Shown here one piece after another: positions 51,120-61,856 of a stretch of DNA of 64,000 bases. The number at the start of each line of letters is the position of its first letter. The stretch's first letter is position 1. The stretch lies in the NCBI GenBank assembly GCA_009767595.1, contig VSDK01007123.1, positions 128,748 to 192,747 on the forward strand. The letters are read 5' to 3'. This DNA comes from Symbiodinium kawagutii. Taxonomy: Eukaryota; Sar; Dinophyceae; Suessiales; Symbiodiniaceae. Both the position numbers and the translations under genes were made by a program. The notes beneath the pieces are model-generated. The model made no database searches. It saw only the letters and a list, made by a program, of their open reading frames with translations, and was not told where the DNA came from.

Positions 51120-51190
51120 CGCAACCACACCCCATTGCCCAGCTGGTCTGGCTTGGGATCCCGCTGACTTTGTCCAAATCTACAAGACAG
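51120..51190 (+). CDS. Plus-strand exon candidate
   Basis: One frame reads HVSQPHPIAQLVWLGIPLTL, then SKSTRQRTLKRG, with CATTGCCCAG as a possible internal acceptor. Borders are uncertain. Confidence 0.35.
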
Positions 51191-51556
51191 AGGACACTTA
51201 AACGTGGAAATGATTCAAGAAAAATCAATCTTTGATAAAAGGTTGACAGCGGTTGAGATTGGATGAGGGCAGTATTAAGGACAATTAAACAGTATCAATC
51301 TATGTGCATGTATATAACCAAAAAATAGTATATATAGTATATATATATAACCAAAACATGTGTATATGAAAACAAACAAGTGCCTATGTAAAGATACAAA
51401 CTATTGTCACAGAAATTAGGTTCCAGAATCAAATCACAATTTTTGGTAGCAAATTGTACAGCGGTGTTGGGGTGAAAGTGATGCTGTGGCAACAGTCACA
51501 ACATGACGAAAAATAACAAGCGCAAACCAGCAACAAGCAACACATCGGAACTCTCC

Positions 51557-51714
51557 ACTAGTTGGTGATCAAAGGTATTCTGAATTCTGAATCGATCTGT
51601 TCTGATCCCCAAGAATGCATGGTATCCCAGGCAGAGTCAACCATATTCAACCTACTAGCTAAGAAATATCAGTCAACTAACGGGGAAAATCAAACATGCA
51701 TAAAACCACCAACT
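51557..51714. mobile_element. Family B element with internal insertion
   Basis: It runs from CTAGTTGGTGATCAAAGG to CATAAAACCACCAACTCG, with ATATCAGTCAACTAACGGGG inside. It directly precedes the coding region that follows. Confidence 0.5.
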
Positions 51715-52175
51715 CGCCTACACGTTTCCAACCATCTCATGGGACGGCGTGGACCCCACAGGACCTTGCAGTAGATCCGCACGTGCTTCTGGATGTCGGC
51801 AGCATGACTGGTGCTGAAAGCAAAGATCTGCCGCTGGTGAAGTTGTCATGGCCCAAGCTGTTTCTGCTCGTGAGTTCATCATCCTCAGAACCTGCAAGTC
51901 CACTATCCATCATCCATCTCTATCCATCAATTCTAGTAGCAAATGGCTGTTTAGATGAAGGGCGTGCCTATATAGTACAGCTGAAAGTTCCCGCCATAGA
52001 GTTCACTTCCTGGATGGCTACTAGAACAGGTGTAAGAATATCAACAAATGTCCACAAACTAGTCCAGGGCTTTCGAGTCCCCAAATTGACTGCTTGCAAC
52101 AAGTGGTCTTTCACGGACTCATGGCCCCAGAAACTTCAATTGAACTCAAAAAACAACCATGCAGGACTTTCTTAG
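51696..52175 (+). CDS. Plus-strand gene end (up to 159 codons)
   Basis: Segment 51772-51869 reads DPHVLLDVGSMTGAESKDLP, then LVKLSWPKLFLL, and ends in phase 0 before the perfect donor GTGAGT. The frame nevertheless stays open to 52175, with EGRAYIVQLKVPAIEFTSWM and HKLVQGFRVPKLTACNKWS. So there is either an intron whose 3' exon is in the same frame or no intron. Its stop overlaps the minus-strand gene end (52146) by 30 bases. No family was recognised. Confidence 0.55.
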   Translation: MHKTTNSPTRFQPSHGTAWTPQDLAVDPHVLLDVGSMTGAESKDLPLVKLSWPKLFLLVSSSSSEPASPLSIIHLYPSILVANGCLDEGRAYIVQLKVPAIEFTSWMATRTGVRISTNVHKLVQGFRVPKLTACNKWSFTDSWPQKLQLNSKNNHAGLS

Positions 52176-52629
52176 GGTTTTGATGCGTTGAGCACTTTGC
52201 AACATTTTGTGTCGCCCATGAAACAAAGAATGAAGTCTCCACATAGAACGCATCTCCCTGTCACTGTCATAAGCTGCCCTACATTTCACAAGTTGAAGAT
52301 GCACAGCCGTTGCACAAACGTATAACGGATGACTTGGCTGCGCTACAGGATCTGATCGCGCCATGCTGCGCCTCCTGCCGGGTCTTGGTATCCAGGCACG
52401 ACCAAGCACCAGTGCCTCAGCAAAACAGGAACGGTGGTCATGTTGCTGGATGCTCAAAGGCTGAAAGTACCTCAAAGTAGCTGTTGGATCTGTTGGTATG
52501 GCTTCACTACCCCAGTCTTTCTTGGATGCCTGGTGACTCACAACAGCCATCCTCCATTGAAGAGCAGTGGCACAGGCAAAGCCACGTTGACCGCTACCGC
52601 CGAGGTTGAGAGTCAACGCTGACGTGAAC
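52146..52629 (-). CDS. Long terminal exon of a minus-strand gene, unrecognised
   Basis: An excellent acceptor (TTCTGTTCTTTTTCGGATAG) precedes FTSALTLNLGGSGQRGFACA in phase 2. The frame runs 160 codons without a stop, including ATLRYFQPLSIQQHDHRSCF, the basic RPGRRRSMARS and SMWRLHSLFHGRHKMLQSAQ, and ends in TAG. It is among the longest continuous coding stretches here. No domain was recognised. It is tail-to-tail with the plus-strand gene. Confidence 0.6.
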
Positions 52630-52869
52630 CTATCCGAAAAAGAACAGAAGACATTCACGGCTATAGGTTAGAATCAATAGTCGCTGGATATCACTGGATT
52701 TGTTTACATATATTGTATTGTAGACTTTGAAGGAATCAAGTATGGATCATCATCTCAGTTTGATTCGGAAATTGTCAACTCCCCAATGGTAAACCGTTCA
52801 AATTGAAAGGGAACCAACCAATATCTACTGTCCAATTTGATCTTGCTTTGTCGCTTCATGCATCACCTA

Positions 52870-53100
52870 TTAACAATGATTAACCATCACGATTTATTCA
52901 TCAATCATCTGTTATTCATCATCATTAAGCACCATTAAACATCATGAAACACCATTAAACATCATACAACACCATCAAACATCGCCATTAAACGTCATTA
53001 ACAACCATTGAACATCATGAACCACCATTTAACATCACGAACTACTATCAAACATCATCAACCACTGATTCTATACACACCATGAACCATCACGGACTAT
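52870..53100. repeat. Degenerate AACATCA-ACCATTA repeat tract
   Basis: Roughly a dozen 14-17 base units of the type ACCATTAAACATCATG. Not coding. Confidence 0.8.
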
Positions 53101-53105
53101 CAGAG

Positions 53106-53452
53106 TCACTGGGAACCACCGACGCTCAAGGGCTTCACAACAACTGATGAAGCCGCTGAGTTCTTTGATGCTTCCATCCACCTCAGCAGGGGGAACCGAA
53201 CCGAACCTGCCAGTGACTGGGCTACCCGCAAGTGATGGTTGGTTTTGAAGGGGATCATCATGATTGATGATATGGGGAAAGCCAGCAATAATTATAATAA
53301 TGGCTTATATGGTGGTTTCCCAAGCCAGTTTGGGACACCCCCAAGTTTTGGTTGGTATGATCCACCATACTGATGAACAACGTTTTGCTGAAACCACGGT
53401 GAGGGAGATTGATACAGCAGCCACGTCACCTGTCAGAGACGCAGCAGAGTGA
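53106..53452 (+). CDS. Plus-strand gene end, two exon candidates
   Basis: Exon 53106-53231, after CAGAG, reads EPPTLKGFTTTDEAAEFFDA, then SIHLSRGNRTEPASDWATR, and ends in phase 2 before GTGATG. A later patch, about 53361-53452, reads MIHHTDEQRFAETTVREIDT, then AATSPVRDAAE, and TGA. A family A-like end (GGTGGTTTCCCAAGCC) lies between them at 53309. Joining was not verified. Confidence 0.5.
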
Positions 53453-53459
53453 ACCGGAG

Positions 53460-54460
53460 AGTCGTTAATTTCTGCTTGTTGGCAAATTGTCATGGTCATT
53501 CACTATCAACAACGGCCAACCATGATATCGGAATATACCCATGCGGAACTGTGAGACCATGGTTGAAGAAAGTTGACCGAAAAGGGATCATGGAGTAGCC
53601 TTGCCCAAGAATGACAACAACAAGCTGCTCCTCTCCAAGGTTGAATCACCCAAAATATGTGCAATCATTATGCCACTATATTTGATGTTGAATGACCCTT
53701 TTGTGACTCTCATTCACATCCCCCTCTGAGTAAGGGGGGTGAGGGTCGGGTTTCGAATGTAGGTGCAAATTGCTTTTTGTAGCCAATTTTGGCCTCTACG
53801 AAATGACTGTCCGCTAGAGTCCCCCTAAAAAAAATAGCAGCGGAAAACCATACAAAACGATGGATTCCAAGTTCCAACCCCGCTTTTGGGCAACCTCTTG
53901 GTTAATGACTTCGCAAATTTGCTTTCATTGAATTATATATGGTTAACATCCACACATCTTCTACAAGTTACATAATGGAAAAAAACTAATCAAGTTCGAC
54001 CCTGGCATGCAGAATCCATGTTGTAAAGAATCATCAGTCCACAATCACGGGCTCAGCATAATTTTGTTACACTATGCCACAATCATTTTGTAGAGACCGC
54101 GCGACGCAGGGCTAAAAAACTCCTGTGTTGCTGGTTTTAGCAAAAGAACCCAGCAGGCACAGCAACATCTGGATGAAACCAACAGCCACACATCCAAAGA
54201 GCCAGCCACTGATAGTACACTTGTCACCGCGGTTAGTTCAGTCACCTTATGGGGTTAATCCCTATGATATATATATATATACATAGTATCATATATATAT
54301 ATATATTGTAAGACTAGATATAATATCAAATATATAAAGACTATAATATATATATATATATCTAGTGTTTGTATATAGCATAATGCCAACCGCCTAGTCA
54401 TCCAGTATGAGCCAAAGCCAAACTTCAACCGGCAAAGTAAGATCAACGAACAACGGCCAA
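53460..54460. other. No confident gene
   Basis: Unique AT-rich sequence with TA microsatellites at 54268-54362. Confidence 0.5.
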
Positions 54461-54467
54461 TCGCAAA

Positions 54468-54791
54468 TCAAGAAGAGCAGCTCACAACGCAGCCGCTTCC
54501 ACAACCAGCCACATCAAACAGAGAGTGCAGTGATCTAAAATCTCGAAGAACAGAACATGTGTCAGCAGCCCAACTCAAGAAAGACATGAGTTGGCAAATG
54601 TTTAAAGAGGCCCCAGGATTGATGAACGGTTCTGAAATGGGGTTGGAAATGCATTGGAATGCTGAGCAGTTCTGAGATGTTGAATCTGAAAATGGCAGAA
54701 CCATGTCAATCCATTTCATGCGTATTCTTTTAAAGATTCGCAAAGTGTGGGTTGAAAAATGTTTGACAAATTGATTGAAATTCCTTAGCAA
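54468..54791 (-). CDS. Minus-strand terminal exon (107 codons), unrecognised
   Basis: The acceptor GTTCCCAG falls exactly at the start of the open frame (phase 0): LLRNFNQFVKHFSTHTLRIF, then MSFLSWAADTCSVLRDFRSL, a Cys-rich end (CGSGCVVSCSS) and TGA. Protein character is strongest in the second half. Confidence 0.45.
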   Translation of the reverse strand: MLRNFNQFVKHFSTHTLRIFKRIRMKWIDMVLPFSDSTSQNCSAFQCISNPISEPFINPGASLNICQLMSFLSWAADTCSVLRDFRSLHSLFDVAGCGSGCVVSCSS

Positions 54792-54961
54792 CTGGGAACA
54801 TCAGGGTCTGTCAACTTCAGGCAGAACCAGTCGGGGACATCAAGCATGATCGACCAGGAAAGTGATTAGGCATGGCTGTCATTGAAGACCCAACATATGC
54901 CCAGAGCGCTGGAAGTGGGCTCGAAACGACTTCCCTATGCCTTTCCCCCACATCCAGTCTT

Positions 54962-55312
54962 TCAAATTGAAAAAGATTCTACAAAACAACCTCCCAAATA
55001 ACTTGTCGGAGGGTAATCCCACAAAATGGGCTGCCCATTGCCACGTTTGCTTGAATATTGTTTTGATGGAATGTTGATTTGTGGTTCATGAGCATTGAGT
55101 GGCCGAGGTCGGTGGCATGTCTTCATGGCAGTGATCAACCTGCTGGAATGCAGTGCCATCAATGTGCCAAGATGGCGTCCCTGATTGCCGCCCCCGAGCT
55201 TTTCAGCGATGCGACGACTTGAAAACCATAAAGCAAGGCGCAGGAACTGATGCCAAGCCATAGACAACCATAACCAGCTGTCACAATGGTTGACAGCCAT
55301 AGATGATATCAT
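54962..55312 (-). CDS. Minus-strand ORF with ATG start (116 codons)
   Basis: It reads MAWHQFLRLALWFSSRRIAE (from residue 18), then KLGGGNQGRHLGTLMALHSS, AMKTCHRPRPLNAHEPQ, and ends in TGA. Codons in the middle are GC-rich and gene-like, while both ends are AT-rich, so the true exon is probably about 55265-55075. Confidence 0.45.
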   Translation of the reverse strand: MISSMAVNHCDSWLWLSMAWHQFLRLALWFSSRRIAEKLGGGNQGRHLGTLMALHSSRLITAMKTCHRPRPLNAHEPQINIPSKQYSSKRGNGQPILWDYPPTSYLGGCFVESFSI

Positions 55313-55865
55313 TATTCAAACATAATATATAGCAATAGTATGTCGTTATAGTTAGTTACAGTAAACCAAGTTACAACAACCAATGTATCAACCAACTTGA
55401 ATTAGCTGTCATTTTAGTACATTGACAACATTTAGATATTTATGACATGTGTTGAACCAACATGAACCATCACCTTACCCTTGACCCTCATGAAGCACCA
55501 TGAACACATCCACAGCCAGCAGTCCTTAGCCATCATGGACCACCATGAACCATAAGTTAGCCATGATCTAAACATCATGTAGCAAATTTACTACACCATC
55601 ATTGTACTCATGTTCGAATGAGCACAGGCGGTGATCTAGAATCACATCTAGACACTTTACTAACATTTGATCTAATTGGGTATACTTTACTTTCAATGTA
55701 ATGACATGTTCATAGCCATCAAATATAAATCCTCCTCAACAACTCTGAGACCAACTAAAAGTCCTGAGAATGCACAGTTCCGTCACCCGGAGGTGGCAAA
55801 CTCCATCCGCGACTAGTACAGCTGTGACACAGCAGAAACATTTTGACATAGTAAATGACATCATT

Positions 55866-55973
55866 TGGGTATGTGCCAAAATACTGGTACCCCCCAAAAC
55901 CAATGGTTTCCTACTAAAATCATCATTTTTGGTGGGTTATTGGTTACCCTATACATTGGCACATACCCATCTT
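55866..55973. mobile_element. Inverted-repeat element with GGGTATGTGCCAA arms
   Basis: TTGGGTATGTGCCAAAATAC on the left pairs with TACATTGGCACATACCCATC on the right. Internal TTTGGTGGGTT and AACCAATGGTTTCC resemble other families, but the ends are distinct. Confidence 0.75.
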
Positions 55974-56019
55974 AACGTTTTCTGATTCGCAACATGCCCT
56001 GCTGACACAATAAATTGTG

Positions 56020-57197
56020 TCAAGAATCGCAATGAAATCGCACGTTCGAAAGCATCTTACATGCCCTCTCAGACATTGTACCATTGATCTTCGGCTCCAC
56101 TTTTGCAAAATTCTGAATCCTGTCTTCGCAAGAAGAGGCGTGTAACTGGAGATAAGCGGATTGAAACGGTCGATAGTTCGAAAAATCCCTGACACCCACG
56201 AACTGCAGTGTCATGTGAAAAAGAGCGTCNNNNNNNNNNNNNNNNNNNNNNNNNNNNNNNNNNNNNNNNNNNNNNNNNNNNNNNNNNNNNNNNNNNNNNN
56301 NNNNNNNNNGCGTCTGTAAGACAACAAAAGATCCTCGTAACTCACGTACAAGTACGGCAAACCGCTGCTTTGCACCAAACGCATCCAATTAAAATGCTGA
56401 GTTTCCATCAAATGCAGCCTTTCAAGCTTCTGATCGTTGATTTGAACCTTGGCAGCTTTCATTCGCTCTGCAGCGTTCTCAGGATTGGTGGAATGGTGAC
56501 TCTCGTTTCCTCTCAAATTCATCTTTTTGATATCCGTGGCAGTTTGAACTTCTGAAGCCAAATGCAAAATGACGGCTTCTCGGACCAGGTGTACGACGCG
56601 CACCTTTCGATTGGACAAATATCTCTGGAACCATGTGCCACGTGGGAGCCTCAATTCTTTGGGCTTTTTGGATCCTGAAACCAAGGAAGGAACCGGTGAT
56701 TCCAAATCCTTCCAAGGGCCTTTGACTTGATCGTACATCAATTTGAAACCGGCGATGTGTTTCCCTTCTTTGGCAGCGAGTTGGCAAATGCTCCTGAAGG
56801 CTTTGTCAGCGGCATCTTCCCACTCTTCTGCTGGAACAGCATCTTTCAGGAAACTGAAGCGCATGAGGCTTTCGTAGCCAAAAAAAATCTCAGGGTTCCC
56901 CTTCAAAGCTGCACCAAACCAAGTTGACCCACTTCGCTGTGTCGTGAGCACCAAAAAGAACGTGCATGACATGTCCGAACGGTTGGAAGTGGTTTCGGCA
57001 GCGTCTTCCCGTTGAGAGGCTGCCGTCTCATTACCAGTTTGCATGTCTAGATCCAGAAATGCGCTTTGCTTCAACCGGGCCCTCTCGCAAATACAATTGT
57101 TGCCAACCATGTTGAATGATATCAAGCAAACAAATCCTGTTGCACCAAGCAAAGCAACCGTTGAAAAGGTCAAAACAGCACATCTGTCAAGACCCAT
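56020..57197 (-). CDS. Golgi-type (type II membrane) sulfotransferase
   Basis: From the ATG at 57197 a five-residue cytosolic tail is followed by a signal anchor at residues 6-31 (CAVLTFSTVALLGATGFVCL...). A polar stem has two Asn glycosylation sites (NET, NRS). Then comes the catalytic domain with the PAPS 5'-phosphosulfate loop LTTQRSGSTWF (residues 84-94) and a 3'-phosphate strand, VRVVHLVREAV...S. The conserved late strand YLYVSYEDLLLSYRR lies just before the gap. After the 80-N gap the C-terminal part resumes in another register (LQFVGVRDFSNYRP, SSCEDRIQNF, NGTMSERACKML) and stops at 56022-56020. It would transfer sulfate from PAPS to a carbohydrate or other acceptor in the Golgi lumen. 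The best fit is the Sulfotransfer/Stf0-like superfamily. No intron is needed. An in-frame TGA precedes the ORF, supporting this ATG. Confidence 0.93.
56230..56309. other. Assembly gap (80 N) inside the sulfotransferase
   Basis: The same GCGTC occurs on both edges, so the gap may be a small overlap or collapsed segment. The reading register differs across it, so 80 is not the true length. Confidence 0.95.
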
Positions 57198-57299
57198 GCA
57201 AGCGACCGGCGGGCACAAACACACAAACAAGCGAACTGGAGACAAATGTTCTTGAGCCAGCAATCAATGCTTTCAGTGCTTTCCCTCACTGCTAGAGGT

Positions 57300-58310
57300 C
57301 AATTCTGCAAAACGACATAAAAAAAAAAAAAACACAATTTGCTGAAACAGTTGCAGATATTAATAGCCATCACCACCGTTGCCCTCAAGGTTTTGTTCAA
57401 ACAGCTGATTGATTCCTGCCACGTCCGCAGCTCGCCACCTGGCACCTGGCACCAAGGCCCCCTGCGCCCGTGCCGTGTTGGTCCCCGTCGTTCTCCATGC
57501 CCGGCTCCGGTGATCGCACCTCTGTAGGACGTAAATGCAACACAAATTGGCATTGATCTATGACGCGTTTATCAGGAACTAATGGATTTTTTAGGGTTGA
57601 TCAAGTTGGTGATGATCTTAATGGTTGATGATGATTGGATGGATTTTTTGAGGGTTGATCAAGTTGGGCATGATCTTAATGGTCGATGATCGTTGATGAT
57701 GGATTGATGGATTTTTTGATGGTTGATCCTGATCTCAATCGTTGATGATGGATTGATAAGGGTCAGGATTTGTCTGGATGAACAGTGGTTTCTGAAGGAC
57801 GATTTTGATTGATGGTTGTTATTGGTTTATCAAAATTACTAATGATCAATGCGCACTGTACATAACTGCGGCTGATGGCTGAACATACGGGTAACGCAAT
57901 TGAGACTGACCCAGCACATCCAAGCGCCCAAATGGGTTGCTGTGCTTGATTGCCGATATGTAGACACATAAGAACATGTCAACATATCAGAGCACCTGGA
58001 GACTGCAGCTTCTTCACACATGTCAAAAGTCATGCAAACATGCCCACAATCAATGCAAATATCGGGCTAAACAGTGGCAAGTCATTCGGGGTGCAACTAG
58101 ATGTGGATTTTTGAGGCAACAGAAACAGAATAATGCTGAGAAGCGATAAGGATCATCCACAAATCTATTCGGAACTATTAGGTACGTTCATGTATGTTCG
58201 AAGTCAACACAGTAATTCTGAAAAAAAAAAATAGTATGGGATAGTCTGGGATAGTAGTACGGTAGATCTATACAAAAATTTCCAACACCTACACTCACTA
58301 AAACAAATCC
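57300..58310. other. Upstream of the sulfotransferase; one GC-rich patch
   Basis: A GC-rich patch at 57420-57545 (minus, after GTCCTACAG: GAITGAGHGERRGPTRHGRR before GTGGCG) may be an exon. The rest is TTGATGGATTTTTTGAGG-type repeats (57590-57740) and unique DNA. Confidence 0.4.
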
Positions 58311-58316
58311 TACAAA

Positions 58317-58433
58317 TATGGTGGTTTCAAAAAATGAGGGTACCCGGTCCTCCAAATCATCCTTGAGCTTAGTCATTTATAACCACACACCAGCAATTTT
58401 GGGATCCTCAATTTTAAGAAACCCCCTCAGATT
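58317..58433. mobile_element. Family A element
   Basis: It runs from ATGGTGGTTTCAAAAAATGA to CCTCAATTTTAAGAAACCCC, with inverted core ACACACCAGCAATTTTGG. Confidence 0.75.
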
Positions 58434-58479
58434 AGCTTTCCAGCAACATCCCAACATGATCCACCTCCCAGGCATGTGA

Positions 58480-58585
58480 CATCTCGTGTCGGGTCCCCCA
58501 ACGACCAAGGAATTTGCAGCTGAGCTGGCCCCCAGGATTGAGCTACGAAGTCGAGCGAAGCGCCTGGACCAAGAGACGGTGGTAT
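58480..58585 (-). CDS. Exon, probably minus strand
   Basis: The acceptor TTGGTCCAG and donor GGAG/GTGGAT enclose a phase 1 to 1 exon reading ASLDFVAQSWGPAQLQIPWS, then LGDPTRDVTCLG. The plus strand is also open and bounded (CRVPQRPRNLQLSWPPGLS). It is adjacent to a family A element. Confidence 0.45.
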
Positions 58586-58960
58586 TCTTTTTGGATCGAC
58601 AAAAACATTTCGGGAAAAAAATGGTCAGTTGGCAATGAATAGATCTGTGATGGAACATGATGGTTATACATATATATATATATATTGTATTTGATCAATG
58701 GGCCGGCCAGTGACATTGGTGATGGACAACGATTACTGGAAATCATGGAACGCCCTACGGTTTGGGAATATGTTGTCTTCATCAACCTATTGCTAAAATG
58801 ACCAAACATTGTGGTCACTTTCATCTGCTTCCCTACAAACAGTAGATTGGCAGGAGAAATCAACTGCAGTGCCCGATCCTAGCTTGACCTGTGAGCTATC
58901 TGCAGATTAAGCTCTTGGCAAAACTGAGAAAATCCTCACTGGTTTCAAGGAAACCATATA

Positions 58961-59059
58961 CTGGTTGTTGGTGTCAACTCCTATGAAAGCATTATATAGT
59001 TAATCAACCGACCTACCATCCCAAATATTGGGGGAAAAAAACATATGACCACCAACCAA
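58961..59059. mobile_element. Family B element, diverged
   Basis: It runs from CTGGTTGTTGGTGTCAACTC to CATATGACCACCAACCAA, with internal TTAATCAACCGACCTACC. Confidence 0.65.
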
Positions 59060-59069
59060 ATAGCGGCAT

Positions 59070-59455
59070 AGAACAATGTTCACTAAACTCGCGGGGTGTG
59101 ACCCTCTTTAGCATTATCTCAGTATAGACTGTTACGTAATTGCGGGTACTACTCTGCGTCACTGTAGCATGTGCAAGTAAAAAAATGCTAGAACTGTTCG
59201 CATGGTGTGGTAAGATAATAATACTTCATTAGTATCAAATATGATGGTAATCTGACAGATTTGCCATGGTTGTTTAATGTCTGGCATGATATCTTGCTGG
59301 AAACGCTAAACAACTCCAGTACTTGTACGTTTCCTGTCTCACTATGCTTGGATATGCTTGGTATGTTTAGGCACGGCTATCTTGATGTTGCTTTTCAGCC
59401 AAGACAAAACAACAGAAACCACCGTAATAAATCCTTTCCATGCGGCCACAAACAA
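59070..59455. other. No confident gene
   Basis: The plus frame 59261-59476 is open but its tail is repeat. No splice borders are convincing. Confidence 0.4.
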
Positions 59456-59459
59456 ATAA

Positions 59460-59985
59460 TGGTCGACAAGGTCTGACCATAGGTGCCCAAAAGTGACCAC
59501 CCCCAAATAAACGCCCTCAATTGTTTTTAAATTGATTTCAATTGTTTTTAAATTGATTTCAATTGATTTTAAATTGATTTCAATTGTTTTTAAATTGATT
59601 TCAATTGTTTTTAAATTGATTTCAAAAAGGGAGGTTCCAGGCTTGTGGGGGGTACCCTGTGTGAGCTCCTAAAAAGTTGTTTTTTTAATGGATTTTAAAA
59701 GGCGGGTAATAAAGAAAAACACATAGACTTTTTGGGAAATCTAATCCCACTAGCCATGAGAAGCAATTGGATTGATAAGGGTTTTCAATTAAAAATAATT
59801 TAAAACTAAAGGAAAAAGAAAAAAAAACTTGGGATGCAAAGGGGGTTGATTCATTAGGGGGGGGGTTTTGGCTGTACCTAACTTATTAGGGGGTGAAATC
59901 AGAGCTTAATTAACTTTAGTAAGGACCAGGGTCTGGGGATCAGGAGGGGGTTGATTAATCAGGGGGGGTTTATTAGTCCTACCTT
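59460..59985. repeat. 0.55-kb repeat F, copy 2
   Basis: It follows the same order as 42846-43436: GTCGACAAGGTCTGACCATA, 21-bp AATTG-type tandem units, TTCCAGGCTTGTGGGGGGTA, AAAACACATAGACTTTTT and a G-rich end. Units and spacers differ by small indels. Confidence 0.9.
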
Positions 59986-60080
59986 GGCATTAACCAACTT
60001 CCCTGGTCTCACCGAAACTTCCCTTGTAATCCTTCCCTTGCCTCAAACACTTTCCAAGGATACGAATCATGTCTCCCTGA

Positions 60081-60203
60081 AATGGCCGTGGGTCAAAACC
60101 CTGTACCCCTGGTTCCCCATCATCAACCATTGTTTTCCCTATCATTACTGGTTATTATCCCCTATTATTGGTTGGCTAATGTTTGACCCATAGCCATATA
60201 TTG
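60081..60203. mobile_element. Family C element
   Basis: It runs from ATGGCCGTGGGTCAAAACCC to GTTTGACCCATAGCCATA. A second, truncated copy follows to 60304. Confidence 0.85.
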
Positions 60204-60328
60204 CTGGTATATCCCCTATAGTCCCCTATAGTTGCTAGTTGTTATCCCCTATTATTAACCATTAACCAGCTATTTTTGTTGGTCAATATTGACCCATAGC
60301 CAGATGTATTGATTCCCTACTTAGCCAG

Positions 60329-60424
60329 AGGGGGACGACCCAGCAGAAGCACCTCGAAAGATCTTTGGGCAAGGACACCAGCAAGTCGCTGCTGTGTTCG
60401 TCCATCCCTGCTTTGGCCGCCTGA
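60329..60424 (+). CDS. Terminal exon of a plus-strand gene
   Basis: After ACTTAGCCAG, in phase 0, it reads RGTTQQKHLERSLGKDTSKS, then LLCSSIPALAA, and TGA. It is protein-like, but the same bases are open on minus (GMDEHSSDLLVSLPKDLSR). It starts 25 bases after the truncated family C copy. Confidence 0.45.
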   Translation, partial: RGTTQQKHLERSLGKDTSKSLLCSSIPALAA

Positions 60425-60504
60425 CATGTTCCATCATGGAAGCTACAACGCGGTGAGGATCCGTTCTTTGACCACAATTGATGGGTACATACAAGATATC
60501 TACT

Positions 60505-60612
60505 GGTTCCTCAAAATATGGGACCCCAAAAATGGTTGGATGTTGGTCTACTACAGTACTAAAAATGCTTAACAATGAATGATTTGGGGGTCCTCTGTTT
60601 TGAGAAACCACA
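60505..60612. mobile_element. Family A element
   Basis: It runs from CTGGTTCCTCAAAATATGGG to CCTCTGTTTTGAGAAACCAC. This copy has CTGGT at its left end. Confidence 0.8.
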
Positions 60613-60934
60613 GTGTGTGAAGTGGCGTTACGAGTAAGTATTGGACATGACCCATATGTTTCGACATGCCGGAACGAGCTTTGAGAGCTGCAGGATGTCG
60701 AGTGGTTAACAAATGAGCTAGCAACCATTAAGCATCAACCACTCTTAGCTATCATCATCCACTATTAACCACCCATCCTTTCTACTATTTTTACTATAGC
60801 TTTATTCAGTATTGGGGAGAAGGGATTATTACCCGTCATCAACCACTAGTACCCATAATCAACCACTATCAACCATCATCAACCACTATGAACCAAATCA
60901 TTGTCACCAATTGTTCACCATTCATTCTTTTCGC

Positions 60935-61153
60935 TCGTTGACAACAGCAGTTCAACGACGTTTCACCGACCAGTTGAGGGATGGTGAAACTGCGCGCACG
61001 CGCGCACCTTCTCAATCAGCTCGCCCAACGGTGTTCGCAAGGAAGCCATGGCCTAAGCAGCCCAGCGATTCGGGCCAAGAGCTTGCCCTCAGGGTCGTAT
61101 CCCCCAGTGACTCCGCAGCTACCATCATTCTTCGCGCATCATGTGATCCATAA
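60935..61153 (+). CDS. Terminal exon of a plus-strand gene
   Basis: The frame reads AVQRRFTDQLRDGETARTRA, then PTVFARKPWPKQPSDSGQEL and VVSPSDSAATIILRASC, ending in TAA. A second plus frame is open over the same bases. It is basic and Ser/Pro-rich, and no family was recognised. Confidence 0.45.
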   Translation, partial: SLTTAVQRRFTDQLRDGETARTRAPSQSARPTVFARKPWPKQPSDSGQELALRVVSPSDSAATIILRASCDP

Positions 61154-61159
61154 AAGCAA

Positions 61160-61850
61160 CAAAACGCGGACTTTCCCCACAGATGTCAGAATATCAAATG
61201 TGTATATGCAAATGTACTGTATCTATATATATATATATAGATACATGCATACATTACATTTATCAAAACAACACATATCATATATCTCTTTAACCTAATA
61301 TTCTTTGATGACCCTTGTTGATGCTTATACCCCATGACCCATCCCAAACCAACCAGAGCTGGGTGCCTTTTTCAGCTGCTCACGTTGCTTCAACTCGAAC
61401 CTGAGCACCATGGCTTCGCTGTTGCAATGTTGCAAATGGTGACATCGCAGTATACATCAACATGCCCAAAACATGAGAACAACATATGATGAAATATAAA
61501 ATATGAGAAACTGTGCTTGTTAAAGAGAAAATAGAAAATAAATAAATAAAGTGAATATCTATATAATAAATATATATGAATCAATGATATACATAATCAT
61601 TACAACATAATATGATAAGATGTACCAAATTGATCACATATCTTAAAGATAGTATTCAAATATCCAATAATGGCCGACAATAGTCCGGGTTGAAGCAGAA
61701 TTGTTCAGTGGTGAACTGCTGCTCTGATTCATGGGCACCACAAGCTACAATGATCAAGAATGCTCGGGGAATCATACATTTGGTAACAAGAGTCTTTTCA
61801 CAAAGCCAAACATATGATTAAATCTCATTTGCTGGATGGCAATAAACCAT
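61160..61850. other. No gene seen
   Basis: AT-rich, with a TA run at 61222-61240. Confidence 0.5.
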
Positions 61851-61856
61851 CAAAAA

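Noticed and set aside
51696..51903. Minus ORF at 51903-51718
   Set aside because: It is antisense to a plus exon with a perfect GTGAGT donor.
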